DNA of 64,000 nt from Deltaproteobacteria bacterium RIFCSPHIGHO2_02_FULL_40_28 (GCA_001798135.1 MGRJ01000022.1:12979-76978); one strand, 5' to 3'; shown: positions 8,036-18,134, counted from the stretch's first letter. Notes: generated by a model from the sequence alone, not told the origin. Numbers and translations are program-made.

Positions 8036-9568
8036 ATGGTTGCCCCTTTAGTTTATTTGGCCCTTGCGGCCGTGCCTTTTATTGCGAGTTGTATGAAAAA
8101 CGAGGAAGAAGGAGAAACGCCTACTCCCGTTGGTCCAGTAACAAATCCCGAAGGAGATACACCCGAAGCTTCCCTAGACACAGGGGTAGATAGTGGAGGA
8201 ACAACTCCAACAGGTGATGCATATGTTGACGCTGCTATTCCCTCAAATGTAGGCACTTTTGATATCGAAGGGAGTGTTTTTTCTTCACTGTGGGTTAACA
8301 ATGAAGGTGAAGAGCAGTTTTATTATGTGCACAAAGTGGGAGGAACTACCGTTGATGATCCAACAACTCCCGAGCCGGATCCTGTTACTGTTCCCCAAGA
8401 ATTTTACTTGGGCCAATGCAGCACTCTTCCCATTTCTCCAGATCAACAAACAGCTATTTGTGATGATTTAGGTTATGCACTTCCGTTTTCAGATCAAATT
8501 GCAGTTTCTTCCCATGTAAAAAATTATGAGATTGATGGGGAAGGCGTCATTGTGGTGCCTTACAATAGTGTTGGCCAGGACATGATAGAGGTTGCTAGCA
8601 CCGATGCTATCACGCTTCAAGACTCAGCCGATCATCAAGGTGTGTTTGTGTATGCCACTGATGGAACTTTGTATGCCAATCATAATCTGGCATCAATGAC
8701 CACAGACTCTGGCTGGAAACTCTCCGGTGCTGAAGATAGTGCTTATATTTCTGGCCAAAACGAATTGGCTGTTAGTTTTTCCCAGTTTGCAAGTGGAGCA
8801 AAAGCGGGTGATGAGAATGTAATCACAAATCAATACAACATGGCCTATCCACCAGGAGCTATTGCCTATCTTAACATTGAAAATCCCCTCGATCAAAATC
8901 CAAATGTGCGTGTAGTTGAATTAACCGATGGTGTTGATTATTTCTACAATCCAACAGCCATGCATTTAAAGGATGGTCGCTTGGAAGTTGTGGCTAACTT
9001 AGGTACAGGAGATGGAGTTCCAGTTAAACTTTCTATTGATCCAAGACAAAATGATCTTTCTCTTTCAGGAGCCTTAACGATTGTTACCGAAGGCATTCCT
9101 GTTGGAGGTGCTTACAATGCCACAGCTACAGAATCGGGGGATTTTTTATTAACAGGAGCCACTGGTTTTGGTGAAGAAAATACGGGTAGCCTTACTCGCA
9201 TTGCCTCTGATGCCAGTGTGATACCCTATAACGATCTGCCAAATGATTTTACTTTTGTGGCAGGTGCAGAAGGTTTTCATGACGTGGAAGGTCAAGAGGC
9301 CCTTGGAAATTATGGTGTGGTTGTTTCTGGTCAATACGAATACGTTCCAGGAGAAGCAAGCGACGCCTCTCTTTGGTGGTATTACAATGGAAATTGGACA
9401 GATTTAGCTTTTGAAGATGCCACTGGTGCCCAAGGATTTGCGCTTCCTCCAGTTGTGATGGAGGCGAGTGCTTATGGCAAACAAGGGTCACTTATTTTAG
9501 CTCCTGTTTCAGGAATTCGCACCGAAACAAGCCCAGTAACCCGTGTGAATGTCTTTGCAACGAATTAA
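8036..9568 (+). CDS. B12-riboswitch-controlled lipoprotein, second gene
   Basis: This is a 510-residue protein with the lipoprotein signal MVAPLVYLALAAVPFIASC (lipobox IASC, Cys19), then a low-complexity acidic, Thr/Pro-rich linker. The rest is rich in beta-strand-like, Gly/Asp-rich segments with no family I recognise. The overall look is a multi-bladed or multi-domain beta surface protein. A strong Shine-Dalgarno (AAAGGAG) precedes ATG 8036, and only 17 bases separate it from the previous gene, so it is co-transcribed behind the riboswitch. It ends 10 bases before the next start and within that gene's ribosome-binding region. Confidence 0.78.
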   Translation: MVAPLVYLALAAVPFIASCMKNEEEGETPTPVGPVTNPEGDTPEASLDTGVDSGGTTPTGDAYVDAAIPSNVGTFDIEGSVFSSLWVNNEGEEQFYYVHKVGGTTVDDPTTPEPDPVTVPQEFYLGQCSTLPISPDQQTAICDDLGYALPFSDQIAVSSHVKNYEIDGEGVIVVPYNSVGQDMIEVASTDAITLQDSADHQGVFVYATDGTLYANHNLASMTTDSGWKLSGAEDSAYISGQNELAVSFSQFASGAKAGDENVITNQYNMAYPPGAIAYLNIENPLDQNPNVRVVELTDGVDYFYNPTAMHLKDGRLEVVANLGTGDGVPVKLSIDPRQNDLSLSGALTIVTEGIPVGGAYNATATESGDFLLTGATGFGEENTGSLTRIASDASVIPYNDLPNDFTFVAGAEGFHDVEGQEALGNYGVVVSGQYEYVPGEASDASLWWYYNGNWTDLAFEDATGAQGFALPPVVMEASAYGKQGSLILAPVSGIRTETSPVTRVNVFATN

Positions 9569-9578
9569 AGGAGTTTTA

Positions 9579-10835
9579 ATGAAAAACCTATTTTATCTTT
9601 TGTTACTCATTACAAGTTTAATAGCCTGCGGATCGCTTAAACAGCAATCTGCAGCTGATGAAGGAGAAGCCGAAGAGGCTGGGGATATTATTCCTGATCC
9701 AGATATTGACGTGAGTGAAGAGGAAATTATCCAGGAAATCCTCTTTTTATTTGGAACAGATTATACTTCTTCTGGTCAATTGTATGTAACTGATGCCGAT
9801 CCCATTACAGAACTTTTAAATTCTGGGCTTGCAAGTCTTGGCTCTTCTGCTGTGATTCGTTTTTTTGATGGGTTGCTTTATGTTCTGCATGATGGGTATT
9901 CCTTTTTTAGTTCAGATAATGTGCAAATTATCGATTCGGCAAACAGTTTTGCAACCCAAAATACGTGGTCCACAGGAAATAGCACTAACCCGCACGACCT
10001 TGTAGTTGTTGAAAATACCGCTTATATTACTCTTTATGATGCTGGCAGTGACCCCTCTAATTTAGCTGACAATGGACATCCTGGAGATCTTATTGTGATG
10101 GATTTGGCTACTGGCAGCATTACAAAAAGAATGAGTTTTTATGATTATCTCAATGTTGATGCCGATATGATGGCTAGAGCTGATCAGATGGTTGTTGTCG
10201 GAAACAGGCTTTATGTGTGCATCCAGGATTTTGGAAGTGATTTTACTCCTAATGCCCCGGGGAAGTTGGCTGTTATTGATCTGGCCACTAACGAGATTGA
10301 AACGGTTTATACTTTAACAGGATGGAATCCTGTAGATATTGTTTATTCAGAAACGGCCAATAAGCTTTTTGTTGCCCAGTCGGCAGGGTATGGAGCTTAT
10401 GATTTTGCAGCCACAGATCATGGAGGAATTGAAATTGTTCCCTTGAGCAGCCCAACCGCCACCATTTTTTTAACCGATGATATTGCCGATGGGTATATCG
10501 AGCGTCTGGTTGTTTCTGAAGGAAGAGTTTTTGCTGTAGCTTCAGAATTGCAATTTGCTCCTGTGTTTTTGTTTTTATCGGATGTGTGGGTGATGGATGA
10601 AAATAACGAGGCAGAAGCTGGTCTTTCTGTTTTTAGTGCAGATAATGCCGATATTCGTGATATGGTTGCAGATGGCAATGGTTCCTTGTGGATTGCACGA
10701 AGAACGATCGAAGTAGGCAGTGGTGATGCAACAGATCCTCACGTAGATGTGCTTAACAGCACAACGGGAGAAAGTATCGCATCGAATTTAACTTCCGACG
10801 TACCAATTACATCGATGGCAATCGGACAATTTTAG
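9579..10835 (+). CDS. Beta-propeller lipoprotein, BtuG-like candidate, third gene of the B12 operon
   Basis: I chose ATG 9579 (MKNLFYLLLLITSLIAC, lipobox LIAC) because AAAGGAG lies six bases upstream; a start at 9549 would add ten residues before a normal signal peptide. The 418-residue protein has YVTN/YncE-like propeller blades: FFDGLLYVLHDG, VVENTAYITLYD, GKLAVIDLATNEIETVY, ETANKLFVAQSAGYG, LWIARRTIEV. In Bacteroides, BtuG is a propeller lipoprotein that binds B12 at the surface next to BtuB. The fold class plus the riboswitch make the same job plausible here, but no TonB receptor is in the window. Binding function is inference. Confidence 0.78.
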   Translation: MKNLFYLLLLITSLIACGSLKQQSAADEGEAEEAGDIIPDPDIDVSEEEIIQEILFLFGTDYTSSGQLYVTDADPITELLNSGLASLGSSAVIRFFDGLLYVLHDGYSFFSSDNVQIIDSANSFATQNTWSTGNSTNPHDLVVVENTAYITLYDAGSDPSNLADNGHPGDLIVMDLATGSITKRMSFYDYLNVDADMMARADQMVVVGNRLYVCIQDFGSDFTPNAPGKLAVIDLATNEIETVYTLTGWNPVDIVYSETANKLFVAQSAGYGAYDFAATDHGGIEIVPLSSPTATIFLTDDIADGYIERLVVSEGRVFAVASELQFAPVFLFLSDVWVMDENNEAEAGLSVFSADNADIRDMVADGNGSLWIARRTIEVGSGDATDPHVDVLNSTTGESIASNLTSDVPITSMAIGQF

Positions 10836-10841
10836 AGGTGC

Positions 10842-10870
10842 TTGCCAATTATTTTTTCTTGTTTTAAACA
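10842..10870 (+). promoter_or_regulatory. Promoter of the MFS gene with almost no leader
   Basis: TTGCCA (10842-10847), a 17-base spacer and TAAACA (10865-10870) lie nine bases before ATG 10880. Initiation about seven bases after the -10 would leave a leader of ~3 bases. No Shine-Dalgarno is present, unlike the strong ones of the preceding operon genes. Confidence 0.4.
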
Positions 10871-10879
10871 TTTACCTTC

Positions 10880-12040
10880 ATGCAAAAAAAACCTCTTCTC
10901 ATCATTTTTTTCGTCATTTTTATTGATCTGTTAGGCTTTGGCATTGTGATTCCCATCTTGCCTTATTACGCGGCTTCCTTTGGGGCTACAGCTACAAATC
11001 TTGGGTGGCTCATGATGTGTTATTCGGCCATGCAGTTTCTTTTTTCTCCTTTCTGGGGAGGGCTTTCAGATCGTATTGGACGAAGACCTGTCATTCTTAT
11101 TTGTTTGGTGGGGATTGGTAGTTCCCTTGTTTTGTTGGGTATGGCCAAGTCCATGGCATGGCTTTTTCTTGCTCGTCTTTTAGGGGGATTTTTCGGAGCC
11201 AACATTTCGGCCGCCACGGCTTATATTGCCGATACGACCACCACGGAAAATCGTACCAAGGGTATGGGTATTATTGGAGCTGCTTTTGGTTTGGGTTTTT
11301 TATTTGGTCCTGCTTTAGGTGGAGTGCTTTCTCGTACCAGTTATGGTTTTCCTGCTCTTGTTGCTGCTGGTATTGCAGGGCTTAATTTTATTTTTGCTTT
11401 CTTTTTTTTAAAAGAACCCCGTTTAAACGAAAAAGAAAGAGCTACTCATCGAAGTCACCTTTCTTTATTTTTTATACGTCAAACCTTGCAAAAACAAAAA
11501 ATAGCCTGGCCCATTTTGTTTTTTTTTCTAACAACCTTGGGTATTGCTCAATTAGAAACTGCTTTTGGTCTTTTTTTGCTCAAACGTTTTCATTTGGATG
11601 CCTACCATGCAGGATTAATTTTGGCTTTTATAGCTTTGGTGATGGTTTTTATTCAAGGAGGAGCCATTGGTTCCTTGGTTAAAAAATTTGGTGAAAAAAA
11701 TCTCATTCGAGGCGGTTCTTTGTTAATGACTCTTGGTTTAGCTCTTGTGGCTGTGAGTTTTTTATTTAATCTTTCACTTGTTGGTTTTTTTATCCATGCC
11801 CTGGGTTATGCTGTGGTTAATCCTTCTCTTGCCGGCCTGGTTTCATCGGAAACCACGGGAGATGTACAGGGTTCTACCATGGGAGTTTATCATTCGGCAG
11901 GGAGTTTAGGACGTATTGTAGGCCCTCTTTTAGCCGGGAGACTTTTTGATTCTTTTGGTGAATCTTATCCGTTTCTTGTTGCTTGTCTCTTTTTTGTGCT
12001 GGTTTCATTTTTTGCTTCAGTCAAATTATCTCAAAAATAA
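10880..12040 (+). CDS. Major facilitator superfamily transporter (DHA1/TetA-like)
   Basis: This is a 386-residue inner-membrane protein with about 12 hydrophobic segments. The DHA1 opening is FIDLLGFGIVIPILPYY, and the MFS motif A GGLSDRIGRRPVIL follows TM2. The second-half repeat shows LVKKFGEKNLIRGG. Such proteins export drugs or other small molecules by proton antiport; the substrate here cannot be read from sequence. It follows the B12-controlled lipoprotein genes by 44 bases but appears to have its own promoter, so a link with B12 is uncertain. Confidence 0.88.
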   Translation: MQKKPLLIIFFVIFIDLLGFGIVIPILPYYAASFGATATNLGWLMMCYSAMQFLFSPFWGGLSDRIGRRPVILICLVGIGSSLVLLGMAKSMAWLFLARLLGGFFGANISAATAYIADTTTTENRTKGMGIIGAAFGLGFLFGPALGGVLSRTSYGFPALVAAGIAGLNFIFAFFFLKEPRLNEKERATHRSHLSLFFIRQTLQKQKIAWPILFFFLTTLGIAQLETAFGLFLLKRFHLDAYHAGLILAFIALVMVFIQGGAIGSLVKKFGEKNLIRGGSLLMTLGLALVAVSFLFNLSLVGFFIHALGYAVVNPSLAGLVSSETTGDVQGSTMGVYHSAGSLGRIVGPLLAGRLFDSFGESYPFLVACLFFVLVSFFASVKLSQK

Positions 12041-12127
12041 TTTTCTCACCCTTTTTTTCTGGACAAGATTTTTCCCCCATAATAGAAGCCCGCATTACCT
12101 TTAATGTAGGGACTTTTTGAAGCCAAG

Positions 12128-12655
12128 ATGCTGAATTTTCAGGAATATAAAAAACAAATATGTGCCATTTTAATTGTGGTTTTGCTTGTTTTTTTTGGTA
12201 TTGCAACCTGTCTCAGAAAAACCGGGGATAATAGAGGTTTTGCACCTACACAACCCATTCCTTTTAGTCATAAAATACATGCGGGAGATAACCAAATTCC
12301 TTGTCAGTATTGTCATACAGGAGCCGATGAATCGCGTCATGCCACTATTCCCCCCATGAATGTATGCATGAACTGTCATAAAGTTGTAAAAACAGAGAGC
12401 CCCTTCATTCAAAAAATGGCTGAGATGTATCAAAAAGGTGAGCCTATCGAGTGGGTTCGGGTTCATGATCTTCCCGATCATGCTTATTTTTTCCATAAAA
12501 GACATATTCAGGTGGGAATTGAATGTTCTACGTGTCATGGAGCTGTAGAAACAATGGATAAAATAAAACAGGAAAAAATTCTCAACATGGGTTTTTGTGT
12601 AGATTGCCATAAGACAAATAAAGCACCCACAGATTGCGTGGTTTGCCATCAGTAA
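12128..12655 (+). CDS. actA: Alternative complex III subunit ActA, pentaheme cytochrome c
   Basis: The 175-residue protein has one N-terminal membrane anchor (residues ~11-28) and five CxxCH heme sites (CQYCH, CMNCH, CSTCH, CVDCH, CVVCH), the number expected for ActA. It sits in the periplasm and accepts electrons from the quinol-oxidising core. It opens the actABCDEF operon, which replaces the bc1 complex. No clear -35/-10 pair was found in the 87 bases before it. Confidence 0.93.
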   Translation: MLNFQEYKKQICAILIVVLLVFFGIATCLRKTGDNRGFAPTQPIPFSHKIHAGDNQIPCQYCHTGADESRHATIPPMNVCMNCHKVVKTESPFIQKMAEMYQKGEPIEWVRVHDLPDHAYFFHKRHIQVGIECSTCHGAVETMDKIKQEKILNMGFCVDCHKTNKAPTDCVVCHQ

Positions 12656-12668
12656 TGTGTAGGGAATT

Positions 12669-15662
12669 ATGAGTAAGAAAAAAGAAAAATTCTGGGGCAG
12701 TTTGGAACAAGCAGAAGATGTGGGGCGTGAGTTTATCTCTCCTCCAGAAAAACAAGTTGTCAGTGAAATTGATCGTCGTGATTTTTTAAAGTACATGGGC
12801 GCGGGTATGTTACTGGCTACAATGGCTTGTACCCGCCGTCCTATTGAAAAAATTATTCCTTATGTCAATCGTCCTTTGGAGGTGACTCCTGGTGTTGCTA
12901 ATTGGTATGCCTCTACTTGCACAGGGTGCGCAGCTTCTTGTGGGGTTTTAGTTAAAACCCGCGAAGGCAGGCCTATTAAACTTGAAGGCAATACTGATCA
13001 TCCCGTTAATCAAGGTGCTTTGTGTATTCGTGGGCAAGCTTCCTTAATTGATCTTTATAACCCCGACCGACTTGATGGCCCCATTGAAATGAAACGTGAT
13101 GTCACGCAAAAAGGTCAAATTTCATGGGCGGTTCTTGATCGCAAAATTCAGGTGAAGCTTGATGAAGTAAAAGCTCGTGGCCAATCTGTTTATGTTTTTA
13201 CAGGGCTTGCCAATAGTCCTGCTACTTCAAAATTAATTGAAGAATTTTTAACTGTTTATCCTGGTCGTCACGTAACCTACGATGCATCCTTCCCTGCAGA
13301 AATTTTAGATGCTTTTGAACAATCTTATGGTTCTCGTTCTCTCCCTCGGTATCGTTTTGATCAAGCACGTACCATTCTTTCTTTTGGAGCTGATTTTTTG
13401 GGAACTTGGGTTTCACCTGTTGAATTTGCCAAAGGTTTTTCTAAGGGCAGAAGAGTTGAAAGTGGATCTATGTCTCGCTTTGTGGCCATTGAACCTGCCT
13501 TAACTCTTACAGGCACTAACGCCGATTTGTATTTTCCTGTAAAGCCTGGGGATGAGCTTTTAGTTGCTTATGCTTTAGCTCATGAAATCCTAGTAAAAAA
13601 CGCCTTAGGCAATGGAATTTATCATACCCTTCTTACTCCTTATTCAATTGAAAATGTAGCAGCCCAGGTGGGAATTAAAGCAGCCATTTTGAAAAAAATT
13701 GCTCAAAATTTACTGGATCATCGTGGCAGTGGACTTATTGTAGGTGGTAATCCAGGTGCTAAAAACGCTGCAGCCCTTCAAGTGGTGGTTAATCTTCTTA
13801 ATTCAGCTCTAGAAAATGATGGTGCTACTCTTGATTGGTCTTTATCTCCCAGTTTAGTTTCTACATCTCTTTCTGAATTAGTTGATTTGGTTTCTGAAAT
13901 GAAAAAAGGCAATGTGGGTGCCTTATTTATGTTGGATAGCAATGCTGTTTTTTCTCTTCCACGTGAATTAGGTTTTACCGAAGCCTTGAAAAAAGTTTCT
14001 TTGTTTGTCGATTTTTCAAATCAACTCAATGAAACTGCTGTTCTCGCTGATTTTGTAGCTCCTCAAACTCACTTTTTAGAATCCTGGGGAGATAGAGCAG
14101 CCTATAAGGGAGTATTGAGTCTGGTGCAGCCAACCATTGCTCCTTTAATGAACTCACGTTCTTTTGAAGATTCGTTGCTTGTGTGGAAAGGTGCTACAAC
14201 GAGTTTTTATGATTATTTAAGAAATTTTTGGCAAAATGAAATTTATCCAAAAGCTGCGACGGGTGTGGGGTTTGAAGCTTTTTGGCAAGAAGCTCTCCAA
14301 AAAGGAGTTGTTGATTATCGAGCCGGCGATGATTCGAAGGCCAAACTTGCTAGTAGCAGAAGTGTGGGAGGGCAAGCTTTAGGTACTTTGCCTGCAACTA
14401 TAAAGTCGCAAGAAGGTTTTCAGTTATCGCTTATGCCATCGCTTCAAGTGCTTGATGGACGTTTTGCAAATAATGGATGGCTTTACGAGCTACCCCATGC
14501 CTTGTCTAAGGTTACTTGGGATAATACTCTTTCAATTTCTCCTGAGGCAGCCAAAGATTTAGGTGTTGTGCAAGGGGAAGTGGTGCGTATTGAAGGAGAT
14601 GGCTTTAGTTTGGAACTCCCTATTTTTGTTCAACCCAAATTATATGGAAAAAGTTTGATGACTGAAGTTGGATATGGACGCACGGTTATTGGTCGATTTG
14701 GTGAAAAGGTTGGTGTGAATACTTTTCCAGCACAAAAACTGGTCAATCAAAATATTGTGTGGCAGGGGATTACCATTCATTCTATTTCTAAAACAGGTAT
14801 TCGTGAAAAATTAGCTATAACCCAGGGAAGTTTTAATACTCATGGCAGACCTGTTGTGCGTGATGCAAGTTACTCTGAATTTTTAAAAGATCCCAAAGCA
14901 GGAAACGAAGATTCTACCCATTTGATGACTCTTTGGACCAAGCACGAATATAAGGGGCATCGATGGGGTATGGCCATTGATACTAGTCTTTGCATTGGTT
15001 GTGGAGTTTGTCAGATTGGATGCCAAGCTGAAAATAATGTGCTTGTTGTTGGTAAAGATCAAGTGAGTATTGGTCGTGAAATGAGTTGGATTCGTATCGA
15101 TCGTTACTTCAAAGGAGATACAGCTAATCCCGAAGTTGTTTATCAACCCATGCTTTGTCAACATTGTGAAAATGCACCCTGCGAAACAGTTTGCCCTGTG
15201 TTGGCCACCGTTCATAGCGATGAAGGTCTTAACCAAATGATTTATAACCGTTGTGTAGGAACGCGGTATTGTTCTAATAACTGCCCTTACAAGGTGCGTC
15301 GCTTTAATTATTTTGATTATGCAGAACAAATTCACAAACCAACACACCTGGCTCTTAATCCTGATGTAACCGTGCGAAGCCAGGGAGTGATGGAGAAGTG
15401 TTCTTTTTGCACTCAACGTATTCGTGAAGTAAAAGATACGGCCAGAACAGAAAAAAGAGTTGTGAAAGATGGGGAAATTAAAACAGCTTGTCAGCAAAGT
15501 TGCCCAACCGATGCCATTGTTTTTGGTGATATCAATGATGCAAATTCGATGGTGTTACGTTGGCAGCAAGGCCCACGGGCCTATCGGGTTTTAGAAGAGG
15601 TTAATGCCTTGCCCCAGATAGCGTACATGACCAAGATTAGAAATCATGAGGAGACAACATAA
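12669..15662 (+). CDS. actB: Alternative complex III subunit ActB (molybdopterin-oxidoreductase-like plus 4Fe-4S ferredoxin domain)
   Basis: The 997-residue fusion is typical of ActB. The N-terminus has a Tat-like motif (DRRDFLKYMGAGM) for export, then CTGCAASCGVLVKTREGRP, as in the molybdopterin oxidoreductase family. In characterised ActB that domain holds no molybdenum. The last ~240 residues form a NrfC-like ferredoxin domain with cysteine groups CIGCGVCQIGC, CQHCENAPCETVC, CVGTRYCSNNC, CSFC and CQQSC, enough for several iron-sulfur clusters. It passes electrons from quinol to the cytochrome subunits. The actC start follows three bases after the stop. Confidence 0.95.
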   Translation: MSKKKEKFWGSLEQAEDVGREFISPPEKQVVSEIDRRDFLKYMGAGMLLATMACTRRPIEKIIPYVNRPLEVTPGVANWYASTCTGCAASCGVLVKTREGRPIKLEGNTDHPVNQGALCIRGQASLIDLYNPDRLDGPIEMKRDVTQKGQISWAVLDRKIQVKLDEVKARGQSVYVFTGLANSPATSKLIEEFLTVYPGRHVTYDASFPAEILDAFEQSYGSRSLPRYRFDQARTILSFGADFLGTWVSPVEFAKGFSKGRRVESGSMSRFVAIEPALTLTGTNADLYFPVKPGDELLVAYALAHEILVKNALGNGIYHTLLTPYSIENVAAQVGIKAAILKKIAQNLLDHRGSGLIVGGNPGAKNAAALQVVVNLLNSALENDGATLDWSLSPSLVSTSLSELVDLVSEMKKGNVGALFMLDSNAVFSLPRELGFTEALKKVSLFVDFSNQLNETAVLADFVAPQTHFLESWGDRAAYKGVLSLVQPTIAPLMNSRSFEDSLLVWKGATTSFYDYLRNFWQNEIYPKAATGVGFEAFWQEALQKGVVDYRAGDDSKAKLASSRSVGGQALGTLPATIKSQEGFQLSLMPSLQVLDGRFANNGWLYELPHALSKVTWDNTLSISPEAAKDLGVVQGEVVRIEGDGFSLELPIFVQPKLYGKSLMTEVGYGRTVIGRFGEKVGVNTFPAQKLVNQNIVWQGITIHSISKTGIREKLAITQGSFNTHGRPVVRDASYSEFLKDPKAGNEDSTHLMTLWTKHEYKGHRWGMAIDTSLCIGCGVCQIGCQAENNVLVVGKDQVSIGREMSWIRIDRYFKGDTANPEVVYQPMLCQHCENAPCETVCPVLATVHSDEGLNQMIYNRCVGTRYCSNNCPYKVRRFNYFDYAEQIHKPTHLALNPDVTVRSQGVMEKCSFCTQRIREVKDTARTEKRVVKDGEIKTACQQSCPTDAIVFGDINDANSMVLRWQQGPRAYRVLEEVNALPQIAYMTKIRNHEETT

Positions 15663-15665
15663 GGC

Positions 15666-17033
15666 ATGGAATCAAATGCTAACTTATTAAATCGAGAATC
15701 CCTGATTACGCCGCAAAGAAGTTATGCTGATGTTAGTCGTGATGTGTGTAGGCCGCTCGAAAGTTTCCCAACAGGGCGTTGGTATGTTTGTTTGATGATT
15801 TCCCTGGGTGCGCTTTTAATTGGTGTGGTTGCTGGCTTTCCTCTTTTACGAGATGGTCTTGGAGTATTGGGTATTAACAATGTGGTGGCCTGGGGAACGT
15901 TTATTACCAACTTCGTGTTTTGGATTGGTATTGGTCATGCGGGCACTTTAATTTCGGCTATTTTGTTTTTATTTCGCCAAAGATGGCGAACGGCTGTTAA
16001 TCGGTCTGCTGAAGCCATGACTATTTTTGCCGTGATGACCGCGGGCATATTTCCTATTTTGCACACGGGTCGTCCTTGGTATGGTGCGTTCTGGCTTTTC
16101 CCTTATCCCAACCAAAGGCAACTTTGGGTTAACTTTCGCTCTCCTCTCGAATGGGATGTATGGGCTGTTTCTACTTATTTTACCATTTCACTGTTATTTT
16201 GGTACTTGGGATTAATCCCAGATATTGCCTCGGTGAGAGATCGAGCTAAAAATAAAATGCGCAAGTTGGTTTACACCATTCTTTCATTTGGATGGCGTGG
16301 AGGAGCCAGACATTGGAATCATTATGAGATGCTTTATCTTTTGCTGGCAGCCTTAAGTACACCCCTGGTTCTTTCTGTGCATAGTATTGTGAGTTTTGAT
16401 TTTGCGGTTTCTATTTTACCAGGTTGGCATACTACCATTTTTCCACCTTACTTTGTTGCAGGAGCCATTTTTTCTGGTTTTGCCATGGTTGTTACCTTGT
16501 TGGTGATTGCTAGAGAAGTTTTTAATCTTAAAGATTACATTACAACTTATCATTTAGAGAACATGAATAAAATTATGCTGCTTACCGGCATGATGGTTGG
16601 ATATGCCTACATCATGGAATTTTTTATCGCCTGGTATAGTGGTAATCTTTATGAGCGTTTTGCTTTTATCAATCGTGCTACCGGGCCTTTTGCTTGGGCT
16701 TATTGGATTATGATGAGTTGCAATGTGATTACTCCACAAATTTTTTGGTTTCGAAAATTACGCCGCTCTATTCCAATCATGTTTGTGGTTTCGCTGATCA
16801 TCAATGTGGGAATGTGGTTTGAGCGTTTTGTTATTATTGTTACTTCACTCCATCGTGATTACTTGCCTTCAAGCTGGGAATATTATGTTCCTACGCGTTA
16901 CGATTGGGCAATAACGCTGGGTAGTTTTGGTTTCTTTTTTACATTTTTCTTGTTGTTTTGTCGTGTACTGCCCACCGTTGCAATGTTTGAAGTAAAATCA
17001 ATAATGAAACCAGGTAAGGAGTCTTACAATTAG
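15666..17033 (+). CDS. actC: Alternative complex III subunit ActC (NrfD/PsrC family)
   Basis: This 455-residue integral membrane protein has about ten hydrophobic segments and is the quinol-binding subunit of alternative complex III. NrfD-family features include [19 protein letters not shown] and [18 protein letters not shown]. It starts three bases after actB and ends three bases before actD. ActF, later in the operon, is a related membrane subunit. Confidence 0.95.
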   Translation: MESNANLLNRESLITPQRSYADVSRDVCRPLESFPTGRWYVCLMISLGALLIGVVAGFPLLRDGLGVLGINNVVAWGTFITNFVFWIGIGHAGTLISAILFLFRQRWRTAVNRSAEAMTIFAVMTAGIFPILHTGRPWYGAFWLFPYPNQRQLWVNFRSPLEWDVWAVSTYFTISLLFWYLGLIPDIASVRDRAKNKMRKLVYTILSFGWRGGARHWNHYEMLYLLLAALSTPLVLSVHSIVSFDFAVSILPGWHTTIFPPYFVAGAIFSGFAMVVTLLVIAREVFNLKDYITTYHLENMNKIMLLTGMMVGYAYIMEFFIAWYSGNLYERFAFINRATGPFAWAYWIMMSCNVITPQIFWFRKLRRSIPIMFVVSLIINVGMWFERFVIIVTSLHRDYLPSSWEYYVPTRYDWAITLGSFGFFFTFFLLFCRVLPTVAMFEVKSIMKPGKESYN

Positions 17034-17036
17034 TTT

Positions 17037-17570
17037 ATGTCAAAAGTAAAAGTGAAATCAAAAGAAAAAGGCTTGCTTGGAATTTTTTCTGATCCAGAAA
17101 AAATTTTAGAAGCTGCTAAAAAAGTTAGAGCTTTAAAAATCGAAAAAGTTGAGGCTTATACTCCTTTTCCAATTCATGGAATGGAAAAGGCCCTTGGTTT
17201 AAAACGTTCTCTTATTCCTTGGGCCACGCTGGTTTATGGTCTTGCTGGTATTGCCCTTACTTTTCTTTTTCAAAGTTGGACTTCAGCTGTAGATTGGCCA
17301 TTAAATGTAGGTGGTAAGCCGCTTATTTCTTGGCCTGCCCTTATTCCTGTTACTTTTGAAGGTATGGTTTTGTTTGCCGGCGTTTTGAGTTTTCTTACTT
17401 TTTTTGTGATTAATAAACTTCCGGATTATTCTAAACCCGTTTTGGATGAGCGTTTAACCAACGATAAGTTTGGTCTTTTTATTGATGAAACAGATGCTGC
17501 CTTTGAAGCTGAAAAATTGGAAGCTTTACTTAAAGAATGTCAGGCGGAGGAAGTAAAAAGAATTTCATGA
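17037..17570 (+). CDS. actD: Alternative complex III subunit ActD (DUF3341)
   Basis: A 177-residue protein with a cytoplasmic N-terminal domain containing IFSDPEKILEAAKKVRALK and YTPFPIHGMEKALGL, the hallmark of DUF3341. Two transmembrane helices follow (about residues 61-80 and 100-122). It packs against ActC/ActF in the complex. Its TGA stop overlaps the actE ATG (ATGA), indicating coupled translation. Confidence 0.93.
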   Translation: MSKVKVKSKEKGLLGIFSDPEKILEAAKKVRALKIEKVEAYTPFPIHGMEKALGLKRSLIPWATLVYGLAGIALTFLFQSWTSAVDWPLNVGGKPLISWPALIPVTFEGMVLFAGVLSFLTFFVINKLPDYSKPVLDERLTNDKFGLFIDETDAAFEAEKLEALLKECQAEEVKRIS

Positions 17571-18124
17571 AAATTTTTTTATTCAATTTATTTTTTGTTG
17601 GAATCATGGTGGCTTGTTCATCAGAAAAACCCACTTATGAATACATGCCCGATATGATGGATTCACCTGCAGTAAAGGCGCAAAAGGAAACCATGCGTTC
17701 TCCAGTGGCAGGTACGTTGCCACGGAATTATGTACCGTATCCGTATGGAGTAGAAGAGGGTGATCTTGCGGGGCAGCAATTAAAAAATCCACTTTCCATT
17801 TCGCGCGAGACTTTAACTTATGGCAAAGACAGATTTAATACTTATTGCATGGTTTGCCATGGTGCTGATGGAAAAGGGCAAGGAAGTATTGTTCCTAAAT
17901 TTCCCATGCCCCCTTCTCTTCATTCAGAAAAAGTGCGTCAGTGGACAGATGGGCGTATTTTTCATGTTATTACCCAAGGGCAAAATTTAATGTCATCCTA
18001 TGCTACACAAATAAAGCCAGAAGAGAGATGGGCTTTAATTCTCTATATGCGAGCTCTCCAAAGGGCGGTAGCACCCAAGGATAGTGATATTGAAGCCTAT
18101 AAAAAGTACTTGCAGTCACAGTAA
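17567..18124 (+). CDS. actE: Alternative complex III subunit ActE, monoheme cytochrome c lipoprotein
   Basis: I placed the start at ATG 17567 (MKIFLFNLFFVGIMVAC), which gives a clean lipoprotein signal (lipobox MVAC) and the ATGA overlap with actD. An upstream in-frame ATG at 17537 would prepend polar residues. The mature protein carries a single CxxCH (YCMVCHGADGKGQG) and an axial-Met region (QNLMSSYA). It passes electrons from the complex to the caa3 oxidase encoded downstream. Length 185 residues. Confidence 0.93.
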   Translation: MKIFLFNLFFVGIMVACSSEKPTYEYMPDMMDSPAVKAQKETMRSPVAGTLPRNYVPYPYGVEEGDLAGQQLKNPLSISRETLTYGKDRFNTYCMVCHGADGKGQGSIVPKFPMPPSLHSEKVRQWTDGRIFHVITQGQNLMSSYATQIKPEERWALILYMRALQRAVAPKDSDIEAYKKYLQSQ

Positions 18125-18134
18125 AGGAGAACCA

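Noticed and set aside
12170-12796. Long open frame on the minus strand across actA
   Set aside because: It overlaps the five-heme actA gene completely and encodes no recognisable family; it is an antisense shadow.
14883-15497. 204-codon minus-strand open frame
   Set aside because: Lies opposite the Fe-S domain of actB; its composition reflects the antisense of Cys-rich codons.
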